From contig NZ_CP076456.1 in assembly GCF_018866305.1 (NCBI RefSeq), positions 1,550,001-1,614,000 of the forward strand: a DNA stretch of 64,000 nucleotides, given 5' to 3'. The stretch comes from Arthrobacter sunyaminii (GTDB lineage Bacteria > Actinomycetota > Actinomycetes > Actinomycetales > Micrococcaceae). Below, in pieces: positions 41,726 through 50,802 of this stretch (positions are counted from its first letter, which is position 1; each line of letters opens with the position of its first letter). The position numbers were made by a program, and so were the translations under genes. Under the pieces are notes generated by a model. That model had not been told where the DNA came from, did not search any database, and saw only the letters and a list, made by a program, of their open reading frames with translations.

Positions 41726-42055
41726 ATGCTCAAAGGCACTTTGGAGGGCATTGTCCTTGCGCTCCTGGCCGTGAGCCCGGCATACGGCTATGAGATCACG
41801 GCCAAACTGCGGGAACAGGGATTCGCGGACATTGTAGAGGGTACCGTCTATGCACTCTTGGTTCGGATAGAAAAGCGGGGCCTCGTCGATGTCCAGAAGG
41901 TCCCTTCGGAGCAGGGGCCGCCCCGCAAGGTCTACTCACTCAATGCTTCGGGCCGGAAGTATCTCGAGGATTTCTGGGAATCTTGGGGATTTCTGGCAGA
42001 CCGGATTGGCATGATCCGCCGACAGGCGGACCACGCGCAGGAAGAAGGGACGTAA
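41726..42055 (+). CDS. PadR family transcriptional regulator
   Basis: A 109-residue winged-helix repressor of the short PadR subclass. The PadR N-terminal pattern LKGTLEGIVLALLAVSPAYGYEITAKL is complete in two overlapping helices, followed by VEGTVYALLVRIEKRGLV (recognition helix) and the wing GPPRKVYSLNASGRKYL. PadR proteins near drug-type ABC exporters usually repress them and respond to the exported compound. The gene leads a cassette with the DUF1048 gene 2 bases after its stop. Confidence 0.9.
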   Translation: MLKGTLEGIVLALLAVSPAYGYEITAKLREQGFADIVEGTVYALLVRIEKRGLVDVQKVPSEQGPPRKVYSLNASGRKYLEDFWESWGFLADRIGMIRRQADHAQEEGT

Positions 42056-42057
42056 CC

Positions 42058-42420
42058 ATGGCCGCGAAATGGATTGAGAAGGTGACCGGCCCCTTCGAAG
42101 ACAAAAAACGTTGGCGGCAGTACAAGGCACGCAAGGACCGGCTGCCGCCGGGCTATCGCAAGGCAATCGACGGACTGGAACGGTACCCCATGTACGCCGG
42201 CCCGATCGCCAGGGGTGACGTTTTCCTGCAGATGCTGGAGGACCTCGCGGACCTGATTGAACGGGCAGCCGTTGACGAAACTCCCATCCGCGACATCGTG
42301 GGGGAGGACCCGGCGGAGTTTGCCGAGGCCTTCCTGCAGAACTATGCGGACGGCCAGTGGATTAACAAGGAACGGCTGTGCCTGAACAACACCATCAAAG
42401 AGGCCGCCGGAGAAACCTAG
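42058..42420 (+). CDS. DUF1048 family protein
   Basis: A 120-residue helical cytoplasmic protein beginning MAAKWIEKVTGPFEDKKRW, with the DUF1048 hallmark LERYPMYAGPI and LEDLADLIERAA segments. Such proteins recur between padR and ABC-exporter genes, where their role is not established. The start follows AAGGGA at 42045-42050. It ends 22 bases before the ABC ATPase gene. Confidence 0.88.
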   Translation: MAAKWIEKVTGPFEDKKRWRQYKARKDRLPPGYRKAIDGLERYPMYAGPIARGDVFLQMLEDLADLIERAAVDETPIRDIVGEDPAEFAEAFLQNYADGQWINKERLCLNNTIKEAAGET

Positions 42421-42442
42421 TCGCCTCGACTGGAGATCGAGC

Positions 42443-43268
42443 ATGACAGCCAATCCACCCGCCGTCCCTGTGATCAGGGTCTGCGGGCTAAAGAAGTCTT
42501 TCCAAGATCTGCAGGTCCTGCAGGGGGGGCATAGACCTGGACGTAGCCGCGGGGAGCGTGCTCGCGCTGCTCGGGTCCAACGGGGCAGGCAAAACAACGC
42601 TGGTGCGTATTCTGGCAACAACGTTGAAAGCCGACTCCGGTGCCGCCGCGGTTTGCGGATTCGACGTCGGCACGAAGCCCGGCGAGGTGCGGCAATCCAT
42701 CAGCCTCACCGGCCAGTTCACGGCAATCGACGATATGCTCACCGGCCGGGAGAACCTGCTCCTGATCGCCAGGCTGCGGCAGCAGGAAGACCCGAAGAGA
42801 ACAGCCGACGGTCTTCTGGCCAGGTTCGCGCTGACCGAAGCAGGTAAGCGCAGGGCAGCCACCTACTCGGGCGGAATGCGCCGGCGCCTGGACATCGCCA
42901 TGAGCCTGATCGGCGACCCGTCGGTGGTCTTCCTGGCCGAGCCCACAACAGGCCTTGACCCCCAGTCACGGGCCGAAGTCTGGGAAACCGTGAGAATCCT
43001 GGCAGACAGCGGGATCACGGTGCTGCTGACGACCCAATACCTCGAAGAGGCTGAACAGCTGGCGGACCGGATTGCCATCCTGCATCAGGGGGTCATCATC
43101 CGGAGCGGCACCCTCACTGAACTGAGGGCCCTGCTCCCGCCGGCCAGGGTCGAATATGTCCAGAAGCAGCCCACCCTCGAGGACGTTTATCTGGCACTCG
43201 TAGGAACCGGAGATTCCGGGACGGGTCTGGGCCTGGACGCCGCGGCGCCCGCAGGAGAGGAACCGTGA
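42443..43268 (+). pseudogene. DrrA-type ABC exporter ATPase, frameshifted and with altered Walker B
   Basis: The reading frame starts at ATG 42443 (VIRVCGLKKSFQDLQVLQGG) and is lost at a run of seven Gs (42533-42539); with six Gs it would run into the frame containing Walker A GSNGAGKTT, signature YSGGMRRRLDIAM and VFLAEPTTGLDP. The Walker B aspartate is Ala (codon 42936-42938), one base from Asp, while the catalytic Glu remains. The C-terminal region with LEDVYLALVG matches daunorubicin-resistance-type ATPases. Two independent lesions argue for real decay. Confidence 0.8.
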
Positions 43269-44019
43269 TGAGCACGCATGCGCTGAGCAACACCCTTGCA
43301 CTGACAGGACGCTCTCTGCGTCACGTCTTCCGCAGCCCGGATACGATCGTCACCACCGTACTGACGCCGATCGTGCTGATGCTGCTTTTCGTCTACGTGT
43401 TCGCGGGAGCGATTACCACCGAGTCCAATGAGTCATATCTCAGCTACACGCTGCCGGGGATCCTGTTGATTACCATTGCGTCAGGGGTGGCCTATACCGC
43501 ATACCGGCTTTTCCAGGATCTTCAGGGCGGGATTTTTGAACGGTTTACGTCGATGCCGATCACGCGGTCAAGCGTTCTCTGGGCCCATGTCGTGACGTCG
43601 CTGGCGGCGAAACTGTTGTCCCTCTCCGTCGTCCTGATCATGGGTTTCCGGACAGGCGCTTCCGCTGGTGCCTGGCTCACAGTGGCGGGATTCCTCATCC
43701 TGTTCACGCTGGCGCTAACCTGGATAGCCGTCCTTGCCGGGCTCTCGGCGAAGACCATCGACGGTGCCAGTGCGTTCAGCTACCCGTTGATCTTCCTGCC
43801 GTCATCAGCTCGGCGTTTGTTCCCACCAGCACCATGCCGGGACCGGTTGCGTGGTTTGCCGAGAACCAGCCGGTTACCGCTGTGGTGGACACCATCCGTG
43901 CCCTGTTTGCGCAGGAGCCGGCCGGCACCGGGAACTGGGTTGCCCTGGCCTGGCTAGCGGCAGTCCTGGCCGTTGCTTACGCGCTGGCGATCACCAAATA
44001 TCGGGGCAAATTCAGGTGA
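43268..44019 (+). pseudogene. ABC-2 type exporter permease, frameshifted
   Basis: This is the membrane partner of the preceding ATPase (ABC-2/DrrB type), with helices at LTPIVLMLLFVYVFAGA, GILLITIASGVAY, and later segments. The frame changes near 43802: FSYPLIFLP is followed, after one missing base, by SSAFVPTSTMPGPVAWFAENQ in another frame, to TGA 44017-44019. A single-base insertion restores a full-length protein of about 250 residues. The ATG overlaps the ATPase stop (TGATG). Confidence 0.8.
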
Positions 44020-44040
44020 TCCCGGACCCCTCATAAACAC

Positions 44041-44084
44041 AGAGCCCCGCATGCCTTGCCGTGAGGCAGGGTATGCGGGGCTCT
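44041..44084. terminator. Bidirectional terminator between exporter and glnA1
   Basis: AGAGCCCCGCAT (44041-44052) pairs with ATGCGGGGCTCT (44073-44084), enclosing a smaller TGCC/GGCA hairpin. It separates the convergent exporter and glnA1 genes. Confidence 0.75.
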
Positions 44085-44117
44085 GCTGCGGGGTTGGCCC
44101 GCTGCCGGAGCTAGGGC

Positions 44118-45542
44118 TTAGCAGCCGTAGTAGAGCTCGAACTCGTAAGGGTTCGGGCGCAGCAGCAGCGGCTGGATTTCGTTTTCGCGCTTGTATGCGA
44201 TCCAGGTGTCAATCAAGTCCTGGGTAAACACGCCGCCGGCCTGGAGGAACTCGTTGTCGTTCTCCAACGCATCGAGTGCCTCTTCCAGCGAACCCGGTGC
44301 CAGCTGGATGCCGCGGGCCTCTTCGGGGGGAAGCTCGTAGAGATCCTTGTCGATCGGGTCAGCGGGCTCGATGCGGTTCTTGATGCCGTCCAGGCCTGCC
44401 ATCAGCTGTGCGGCGAAGGCCAGGTACGGGTTGGAGGAAGGGTCCGGAGCGCGGAACTCAAGGCGCTTGGCCTTCGGATTGGAACCGGTGATCGGGATCC
44501 GGATACCGGCCGAGCGGTTGCCCTGCGAGTACACCATGTTGACCGGAGCTTCGAAGCCCTTGACCAGGCGGCGGTAGGAGTTCACCGTCGGGTTGGTGAA
44601 GGCCAGGACGGCGGAAGCGTGCTTGAGCAGGCCGCCGATGTACCAGCGGGCTACGTCGGACAGACCGGCGTAGCCCTTCTCGTCGTAGAACAGCGGCGTG
44701 GAGCCGTTCCAGAGGGACTGGTGGCAGTGCATGCCCGAACCGTTGTCACCGAAGACCGGCTTCGGCATAAAGGTGGCGGACTTGCCCCAGGCATCGGCGA
44801 CGTTCTTGACGATGTACTTGAACTTCAGCAGGTCATCGGCCGCGTGCGTCATGGTGGTGAACTTGTAGTTGATCTCGGCCTGGCCGGCACCGCCAACCTC
44901 ATGGTGGGCGCGCTCAACCTCAAGGCCCGCGTTGTCCAGCTCCACGCAGATGGCGTCGCGCAGGTCAGCCTGCTTGTCCACGGGAGCCACGGGGAAGTAG
45001 CCGCCCTTGAACGGGGTCTTGTTGCCAAGGTTTCCGCCGGCTTCTTCGCGGCCGCTGTTCCACGGTGCCTCGATGGAGTCGACCTTGTAGAAGCTGCCCT
45101 GCGGGGAGGACTCGTACTGGACGTTGTCGAAGATGTAGAACTCGGCTTCGGAACCGAAGTAGGCCGTGTCGGCAATGCCGGTGGAGGCCAGGTAGGCCTC
45201 AGCGCGCTCGGCTACGCCGCGCGGGTCGCGGTGGTACGGCTCGCCGGTGCGGGGATTGACGATGGAGAAGTTCAGCGCCAGGGTCTTCTCGATGCGGAAC
45301 GGATCCAGGAACGCGGTGGTCACGTCGGGAATCAGCTGCATGTCGGATTCGGCGATGCCCTGGAACCCGCGGATGGAAGACCCGTCGAAGAGCTGGCCGT
45401 TGATGAAGAAGTCGGCATCTACGGACTTCGCCGGTACGTTGAAGTGCTGCTGCACTCCGGGGAGGTCGGTGAATCGGATGTCGACGAACTTCACATCTTC
45501 GTCAGCGATGAACTTGAGGACTTCGTCCGCAGTTTTGAACAT
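44118..45542 (-). CDS. glnA1: Glutamine synthetase GlnA1, adenylylation-type
   Basis: This is the main assimilatory type I glutamine synthetase. [12 protein letters not shown], the NEVEFK-like [37 protein letters not shown] and [14 protein letters not shown] are present, and the adenylylation loop [11 protein letters not shown] holds the target Tyr, so GlnE can modify it. Length 474. The start is ATG at 45540-45542, preceded by AAGGAG 10 bases upstream; the frame extends further but without a site. A GlnR box lies about 115 bases upstream. Confidence 0.97.
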   Translation of the reverse strand: MFKTADEVLKFIADEDVKFVDIRFTDLPGVQQHFNVPAKSVDADFFINGQLFDGSSIRGFQGIAESDMQLIPDVTTAFLDPFRIEKTLALNFSIVNPRTGEPYHRDPRGVAERAEAYLASTGIADTAYFGSEAEFYIFDNVQYESSPQGSFYKVDSIEAPWNSGREEAGGNLGNKTPFKGGYFPVAPVDKQADLRDAICVELDNAGLEVERAHHEVGGAGQAEINYKFTTMTHAADDLLKFKYIVKNVADAWGKSATFMPKPVFGDNGSGMHCHQSLWNGSTPLFYDEKGYAGLSDVARWYIGGLLKHASAVLAFTNPTVNSYRRLVKGFEAPVNMVYSQGNRSAGIRIPITGSNPKAKRLEFRAPDPSSNPYLAFAAQLMAGLDGIKNRIEPADPIDKDLYELPPEEARGIQLAPGSLEEALDALENDNEFLQAGGVFTQDLIDTWIAYKRENEIQPLLLRPNPYEFELYYGC

Positions 45543-45640
45543 CGGTACTTTGCTCCTTATACACAATTGGGTGGATGACTCCGGACTGCACATCCTGACC
45601 TGCAGCAGGCTGGAAACGGGATCGCTGTCAACTGCTTAGA

Positions 45641-45646
45641 ACTCTA
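45641..45646 (-). promoter_or_regulatory. -10 element of glnA1
   Basis: On the minus strand TAGAGT lies 10 bases downstream of the GlnR box, placing the activator site next to the -35 region and giving a leader of about 90 bases. Confidence 0.5.
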
Positions 45647-45656
45647 GGGCCAACTA

Positions 45657-45694
45657 ATTTCTCATCCGTGACGGCCGTGTTTCAGCCAAGTTAC
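45657..45694 (-). promoter_or_regulatory. GlnR box upstream of glnA1
   Basis: On the minus strand the four half-elements GTAAC, GAAAC, GTCAC and GAAAT are each separated by exactly six bases. This is the actinobacterial GlnR pattern gTnAC-n6-GaAAC-n6-gTnAC-n6-GAAAc with one mismatch at the last base. Confidence 0.85.
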
Positions 45695-45780
45695 GCAAAC
45701 CGAAGTCTCCCCTCCACCCTAGCGTGTACGGAACTGACGCGGGCATTTGCCACCCGGGCCGGCGCAACACACAGTCCGGG

Positions 45781-45786
45781 TAGTCT
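45781..45786 (+). promoter_or_regulatory. -10 element for the leaderless RDD gene
   Basis: TAGTCT ends 6 bases before the GTG at 45793, the spacing seen at dnaE and hisD. Confidence 0.6.
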
Positions 45787-45792
45787 TAAACG

Positions 45793-46233
45793 GTGGTTGA
45801 TAGAAGAAGTTTAGGTTCGTGGCTTGAAGGGCCTCCCTCCGACGAGAATTCCTGGCCGGGCAAGCGGCTGGGGCGGCCAAAGACCGGTCCCGGCAGCATC
45901 GCGCGCGTGGGCCCGCGGCTGGGCGCAATCATTATTGACTGGGCTATTGCCTCGGTCATTGGTTATGCGTTTTTTGGCGGCTCCTCCACCGCCATCCTCG
46001 CCATTTTCGCCGTGGAACAGATCGTGCTCGTGTCACTGCTGGGATACGGCATTGGGCACCGCGCGTTCAGCCTGCAGGTCCAGAAGCTGGACGGCCGGCC
46101 CGCAGGCCCGCTGGCCGCCGTCGTGCGCACGCTGTTGCTGTGCGTGGTGATTCCGGCCGTTGTCTTCGATGAGGACCAGCGCGGCCTGCACGACCGCGCC
46201 ATGGGAACCGTCCTCGTGAAGGTCAAGCACTAG
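45793..46233 (+). CDS. RDD family membrane protein
   Basis: A 146-residue integral membrane protein with two or three hydrophobic segments. The RDD pattern appears as RVGPRLGAIIIDWAI in the first helix and GLHDRAMGTVLV at the end. RDD proteins are of mixed or unknown function, often transport-related. In M. tuberculosis a small membrane protein gene also sits between glnA1 and the DUF4191 gene. It is divergent from glnA1 and ends at a strong shared terminator. Confidence 0.88.
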   Translation: MVDRRSLGSWLEGPPSDENSWPGKRLGRPKTGPGSIARVGPRLGAIIIDWAIASVIGYAFFGGSSTAILAIFAVEQIVLVSLLGYGIGHRAFSLQVQKLDGRPAGPLAAVVRTLLLCVVIPAVVFDEDQRGLHDRAMGTVLVKVKH

Positions 46234-46271
46234 CGAAACCGTCCCACCCGCTGATTTGTTTGCTTTCCGTC

Positions 46272-46312
46272 AACAATGAAGGGCCCCTCCAGAGGAGGGG
46301 CCCTTCATTGTT
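46272..46312. terminator. Bidirectional terminator between RDD gene and DUF4191 gene
   Basis: A 19-base-pair perfect stem (46272-46290 with 46294-46312) with an AGA loop is followed by TTGG on the plus strand, between two convergent genes. Confidence 0.9.
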
Positions 46313-46330
46313 TTGGTGTTGTGGAGGCCT

Positions 46331-47083
46331 TTACCGTCCGCGTGAAGCTTTGCGGTCCGGACGGGCCTTGTACGGGTCAATGCCCTTGGGGATCGGCAGG
46401 CGCGTTCCCAGGGCCGCCAGGCGCTTGTTGACGGCCTGGACTTCCTGCTTGGTCAGCGCCTTGGGCAGTTTCTTGGCCTTCTTTGCGACCTGTGACAGCG
46501 GGGTGAGGTTCTCTCCCTTGCCGGTCTGGATGACATGCACGGGTACGTTCGGCGCGATGCGGTTCATACGGCGGCGTTCGCCGTCGGCCAGTGCCTTTGC
46601 GCGGCCCGGTGCGCCCTCGGTCACCAGGACGATGCCCGGGCGTCCGATGGCACGGAAGACGGCTTCCTGGCTGCGCGGGTTCACGGCAACGGGCTGCTCT
46701 TCCAGGATCCAGCCGCGGCGCAGGATGCTGAGGGCGGCACCGGACGCTCCCGGCTGACCCTCAATTTGGGTGAAGGCTGCGCGTTCGGCGCGGCGGGACA
46801 GGATGAATACAGCGGCCAGCAGGCCCAGGGGGACCGCGATGATAAGCATCGTGATCCAGTTGTCGATCAGCAGCCCGATCAGCAGCCCGACGGCGATGAT
46901 GCCCAGGAACGCACCTGCCATCACCCACACCAGGTTGGGGTCGTTGCGCCGCGTCATCTTGAAGACGTCGGCGATCTGCTTCATGCGGCCCGGGCCTTTT
47001 TTCTTCTTTTCCGCTTTGGGCTTGCGGGAGAAGAGGCCGCGGCGGGCGCTCTTGGGTGCGTCGGAATCTGTGCTGTTGGCCAT
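46331..47083 (-). CDS. DUF4191 family membrane protein
   Basis: A 250-residue protein with a basic N terminus (KPKAEKKKKGPGR), two membrane helices (about residues 54-72 and 77-95) and a cytoplasmic C-terminal domain with GRPGIVLVTEGAPGRAKALA and a Lys-rich segment. DUF4191 proteins are conserved in actinobacteria next to lipA and glnA1 (for example Rv2219), function unknown. The TAGAAT -10 at 47093-47098 leaves only 9 bases before the ATG, so the leader is about two bases. Confidence 0.9.
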   Translation of the reverse strand: MANSTDSDAPKSARRGLFSRKPKAEKKKKGPGRMKQIADVFKMTRRNDPNLVWVMAGAFLGIIAVGLLIGLLIDNWITMLIIAVPLGLLAAVFILSRRAERAAFTQIEGQPGASGAALSILRRGWILEEQPVAVNPRSQEAVFRAIGRPGIVLVTEGAPGRAKALADGERRRMNRIAPNVPVHVIQTGKGENLTPLSQVAKKAKKLPKALTKQEVQAVNKRLAALGTRLPIPKGIDPYKARPDRKASRGR

Positions 47084-47092
47084 AGTGGTTCA

Positions 47093-47098
47093 ATTCTA
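47093..47098 (-). promoter_or_regulatory. -10 element of the DUF4191 gene
   Basis: Minus-strand TAGAAT with 9 bases to the ATG; no ribosome-binding site in between, so the message is leaderless or nearly so. Confidence 0.5.
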
Positions 47099-47193
47099 CG
47101 TGATATCCGTATCCGCTCCGTGCCGTGAAACAGTGCGAAAGCGTAACTCCGGCGGTTTGGGCGGTGCCGGTTCGCGCCGGGCGGACAGAGCGG

Positions 47194-48198
47194 TCAGCCG
47201 CGCGCGAGAATGGTGGACGCTTCCTGGAGGGTGGAGCCTGAATCCTCGATATGTGCCAGCTGAGGGGGCAGGTCAAGCCCTTTCCTGCGCATGGCGCCCG
47301 CCCAGAGCCGTCCCGCCCGGTAAGAGGAACGGACAAGGGGTCCGCTCATCACGCCCAGGAAACCCAGTTCCGTGGCTTCGTCGCTGAGCTCGACAAACTC
47401 CTGCGGCTTCACCCACCGGTCCACCGGAAGGTGGCGCTCACTGGGGCGCAGGTACTGGGTGATCGTGATCAGGTCGCAACCGGCGTCGCGCAGATCCCGG
47501 AGGGCGCCGGAAAGCTCCTCGCGTGTTTCACCCATCCCCAGGATCAGGTTGGACTTGGTGACCATGCCCAGCTTCTGTCCCTGCGTGATGACGTCAAGCG
47601 AACGCTCGTAGCGGAAGGCCGGCCGGATGCGCTTGAAGAGCCGCGGCACGGTTTCCACGTTGTGGGCAAAGACCTCGGGGCGGGCAGCGCAGATTGCCTC
47701 GATGTGCTCGGGTTTGCCGGAAAAGTCCGGAATCAGGATTTCGACGCCGGTGCCCGGGTTCAGTTCGTGGATCTTCCGGATGGTTTCTGCATAGAGCCAG
47801 ACACCCTCATCCTCGAGGTCGTCGCGGGCCACGCCGGTGACCGTGGCGTAGCGCAGGTTCATCTTCTGCACCGAACGGGCAACTTTGGTGGGCTCGAAAA
47901 GGTCCACTGCTGAGGGTTTGCCGGTGTCGATTTGGCAGAAGTCGCACCGGCGGGTGCATTCAGAGCCGCCAATCAGGAATGTGGCCTCCTTGTCCTCCCA
48001 GCATTCGAAAATGTTGGGGCAGCCGGCTTCCTCGCAGACGGTGTGCAGGCCTTCCTTCTTGACCTGTTCCTTCAGGTGCACGTACTCGGGGCCAATGGCC
48101 ACTTTGGCCTTGATCCACTCCGGCTTGCGTTCCACGGGCACGGCTACGTTGCGCTGTTCGATGCGCAGCAGGCGGCGTCCTTCGGGGGCGAGGGTCAT
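47194..48198 (-). CDS. lipA: Lipoyl synthase LipA
   Basis: LipA is a radical SAM enzyme inserting two sulfurs into octanoyl groups bound to lipoyl domains. Two [4Fe-4S] motifs are visible: the auxiliary cluster Cys 55, 60, 66 ([12 protein letters not shown]) and the SAM cluster Cys 81, 85, 88 (CTRRCDFC); the C-terminal RSSYRAG supplies the serine ligand region. Length 334. The ATG start overlaps the lipB stop (ATGA), so they are coupled. The frame is open upstream inside lipB but that part is out of family. Confidence 0.96.
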   Translation of the reverse strand: MTLAPEGRRLLRIEQRNVAVPVERKPEWIKAKVAIGPEYVHLKEQVKKEGLHTVCEEAGCPNIFECWEDKEATFLIGGSECTRRCDFCQIDTGKPSAVDLFEPTKVARSVQKMNLRYATVTGVARDDLEDEGVWLYAETIRKIHELNPGTGVEILIPDFSGKPEHIEAICAARPEVFAHNVETVPRLFKRIRPAFRYERSLDVITQGQKLGMVTKSNLILGMGETREELSGALRDLRDAGCDLITITQYLRPSERHLPVDRWVKPQEFVELSDEATELGFLGVMSGPLVRSSYRAGRLWAGAMRRKGLDLPPQLAHIEDSGSTLQEASTILARG

Positions 48199-48917
48199 AG
48201 GAGGGATCCTTTCAGCCGGCCCGGCGCGGTGGCGCCCGGTTCCGGAGAGATGGTGTCCGTGACCCGAACAGGATGTTCGCGGACAAGATGGTCCCTGCGG
48301 TGAAGGAGTTCTTCCTCCACCCGGGACACCAGATCGGCAGGCGTGACAACTTGGCCGGTCTCGGCCGAGATGGAAGTGGTTCCCGCGTCCGTGATTCCGC
48401 AGGCCACGATCTGCGCGTAGGGGGCCAGATCGTTGCTGCAGTTCAGTGAGAAGCCGTGCATTGTGACGCCATGGTTGACCCGGATGCCGATTGCGGCGAT
48501 CTTCCGGTCGGGGCCGCCGTCGCGCACCCACACGCCGGAGCGGCCGGCGACCCGTTCGCCGCGGATCCCGTAGTCGGCGAGGACGGCGATGAGTGCGTCC
48601 TCCAGCGTGGCCACATAGTCTGCGACCTTGCTGGGATCGGGCAGCCGAAGGATGGGGTATCCCACCAGCTGGCCCGGGCCGTGCCAGGTAAGCTTGCCGC
48701 CGCGGTCCACGGGGATCACCGGTGTTCCGTCAAAGGGCCGTTCATGGTCCTCAGTCCGTTTGCCGGCTGTGTACACGGGGGAATGCTCCAGCAGCAACAC
48801 CGTGTCCGGTGCCGAGCCGGCCAGAACACGCTCATGCAGGACACGTTGCCGGTCCCAACCATCCAGGTAATCCACGTAATCCGGGGCAAGGCCGATGCGC
48901 AGGAACTCCAAAGCCAT
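48195..48917 (-). CDS. lipB: Octanoyltransferase LipB
   Basis: LipB transfers octanoate from acyl carrier protein to apo-lipoyl domains, upstream of LipA in lipoate synthesis. [16 protein letters not shown] near residues 75-90 is the family motif. The catalytic pair is Lys139 ([11 protein letters not shown]) and Cys173 ([10 protein letters not shown]). Length 240. A TAGGCT -10 six bases before the ATG implies a leaderless lipBA transcript. Confidence 0.95.
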   Translation of the reverse strand: MALEFLRIGLAPDYVDYLDGWDRQRVLHERVLAGSAPDTVLLLEHSPVYTAGKRTEDHERPFDGTPVIPVDRGGKLTWHGPGQLVGYPILRLPDPSKVADYVATLEDALIAVLADYGIRGERVAGRSGVWVRDGGPDRKIAAIGIRVNHGVTMHGFSLNCSNDLAPYAQIVACGITDAGTTSISAETGQVVTPADLVSRVEEELLHRRDHLVREHPVRVTDTISPEPGATAPGRLKGSLL

Positions 48918-48923
48918 GGGGAC

Positions 48924-48929
48924 AGCCTA
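48924..48929 (-). promoter_or_regulatory. -10 element for leaderless lipB
   Basis: Minus-strand TAGGCT is followed by GTCCCC and then the ATG; the six-base gap contains no ribosome-binding site. Confidence 0.6.
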
Positions 48930-49053
48930 GACTGCCGCGGCAGAAGTTCCGACTATGGCGTTGATCACACCTTGGAAGAGGGTGTGATCCCGTGCCTGGA
49001 ACAGCTGTGGATAACTTCTGCACGATGCGGCGGTTCGGACTACAACAGAGTGC

Positions 49054-50673
49054 ATGGAGTTCAATGAACCGGCTGGTCCAGCCCGCCCGCCGGAAGTCGA
49101 TGAGGGGTACCGGGCCGGGCAGCTGCTCGGCTCGGGCGCCACGGCCCGGGTATGGGCCGTGGCGAGGGAGGGCGACGGCGCCCGCTTTGCGCTGAAGATT
49201 CCCGCTGCCGCACCGGGTGGTCCCGGAACCACCTTTGAAACCCGGCGGGAGCTGAACATCCTGTCCCGTTTTGAGCATGAAAACCTGCTGCGCGTCCACA
49301 CCGTCCTGGATACGGATCAGGGACCGGGGCTGCTGATGGAGTGGGCCCAGGGAGGTTCCCTTGGCCGGGTGCTGCAGGCCCGGGGCACTCTCGGGCCGGG
49401 AGAGGCCGTGACGGTGCTGGTGGGGGTGGCGTCAGTGCTGGCTTATCTTCATACCCTGAACGTCTGTCACGGTGAGGTTTCGCCCAACAACATCCTCTTC
49501 ACTTCCAGCGGTAAACCCCTGTTGGCCGATCTCGGGACCGCGGCCCTGCTCGGAACCGGGCGGGTATCAGCGGCGTCGCAGGAGGGTGACGTCCTGGCCC
49601 TCGCCTCGGTGGGATGGCTCATCCTGACGGGACGGGCGCTGCCCCCGGCTGAACGACGCCTGCCGCTGTCCGTTCTGGTTCCTGAAATCCCGGCAGCGCT
49701 CGCTGAGGTTATTGATGCCGGACTGCAGGAGGAAGCGGGGCTTCGGCCTGACGCTGCTGAGTTTGCCCGCCGGGTGTTTGAATCGATGCCCGCCGAGCCG
49801 TTGAACCTGGCCCTGGCGAAGGCTCCCGGCCCCGCTGGCGGATTACCCACGCGCCGATCCCGGCTGGAGCGGGGAAGAGGCGCCGGGGGTTTGCTGAGGC
49901 GGGTCCGGCGGGCAAACCCGGGGCAGGCGCACCGGGAGGGCGCCCTTCCGGAACACCGGGAGGAGAAACACCGGCCAAACCGGGTGCTGCTGGGGGCAGC
50001 TGCCGTGCTCGTGGCAGCAACCATGGGACTGGGAGCTGTGGCGGTAGCCGCGCCGGAAATCCTGCAGGGCGCGGCGTCAGGGGAACCCGAAACCGCGCCG
50101 CCTGCGTCGGGTGCCGCCCCCGTCAATGACGCGGACAAAGGAGCAGACCCGGATATCGGTTCGGGAGCAAACACACCCGCTCCGACGGGCACCGACGACG
50201 GATCGGGGACGGAACCGGGTGAACCTGCCGAACAGTTGTCGCTGGCCCGGACAACGGGTCCGGAGCTTCAGCTCATGGTCAACGGCAGCGATCCCGTGGC
50301 AGCGGCGCGTGCCCTCGCCGAATTGAGGGCACGCGCGTTCACCGCAGCTGACGCGGAGTTGCTCACGGACATCAACGTGCCGCGCTCGCCGGCCATGCAA
50401 GCGGATCAGGCGGAAATCTCCAAACTCGAGGCCTCCGGCACAGTGCTCTCCGGACTGGCGGTCGAGATTGTGTCCGCGGGACCGGCCGTACCGGGGCAGG
50501 AAGGGAAGGTCAGCATACGGGCCGCCGTCTCCACTTCTGCCTACGCGGAGCGTGACGCACGCGGGGCAATGGTCCGGAACGTGGCGGCAATATCCAACCA
50601 AGACGTTGTCCTGGTCATGGTGCGGACCGCAGACGGCTGGCGCATCGAGGACATTTTGGCGCCGCCCGCCTGA
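49054..50673 (+). CDS. Kinase-like membrane receptor, probable pseudokinase
   Basis: The N-terminal half is a Hanks-type kinase fold: Gly-rich loop GSGATARVW, Lys48 in FALKIP, Glu near residue 65-66. The catalytic loop reads CHGEVSPNNILF, so the HRD Asp is Glu141, while Asn146 and the DFG-like DLG (Asp159) remain; no clear APE motif is seen. One membrane helix lies near residues 309-332 after an Arg-rich linker, and the rest is extracytoplasmic, Pro/Gly/Asp-rich then a small folded domain. It could bind ATP without strong catalysis. Substrate or ligand unknown. Confidence 0.8.
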   Translation: MEFNEPAGPARPPEVDEGYRAGQLLGSGATARVWAVAREGDGARFALKIPAAAPGGPGTTFETRRELNILSRFEHENLLRVHTVLDTDQGPGLLMEWAQGGSLGRVLQARGTLGPGEAVTVLVGVASVLAYLHTLNVCHGEVSPNNILFTSSGKPLLADLGTAALLGTGRVSAASQEGDVLALASVGWLILTGRALPPAERRLPLSVLVPEIPAALAEVIDAGLQEEAGLRPDAAEFARRVFESMPAEPLNLALAKAPGPAGGLPTRRSRLERGRGAGGLLRRVRRANPGQAHREGALPEHREEKHRPNRVLLGAAAVLVAATMGLGAVAVAAPEILQGAASGEPETAPPASGAAPVNDADKGADPDIGSGANTPAPTGTDDGSGTEPGEPAEQLSLARTTGPELQLMVNGSDPVAAARALAELRARAFTAADAELLTDINVPRSPAMQADQAEISKLEASGTVLSGLAVEIVSAGPAVPGQEGKVSIRAAVSTSAYAERDARGAMVRNVAAISNQDVVLVMVRTADGWRIEDILAPPA

Positions 50674-50790
50674 GCCGTAGCTGTCATCGGTGCCGCCGGT
50701 GCCGCCGGTACCGTCCTCATCGGGCTGACCCGGTCTCTGCGATATGCCGCAGCCGGTCTGTTTCTGAAAAGCCGAGCGGTCCGTGAAAGA

Positions 50791-50796
50791 TAGGAT
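50791..50796 (+). promoter_or_regulatory. -10 element for the leaderless tricorn gene
   Basis: TAGGAT ends 6 bases before the ATG at 50803 and there is no ribosome-binding site. Confidence 0.55.
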
Positions 50797-50802
50797 CGAT
50801 CC

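Noticed and set aside
44619..45578. 319-codon open frame antisense to glnA1
   Set aside because: Explained by codon bias of glnA1 on the opposite strand.
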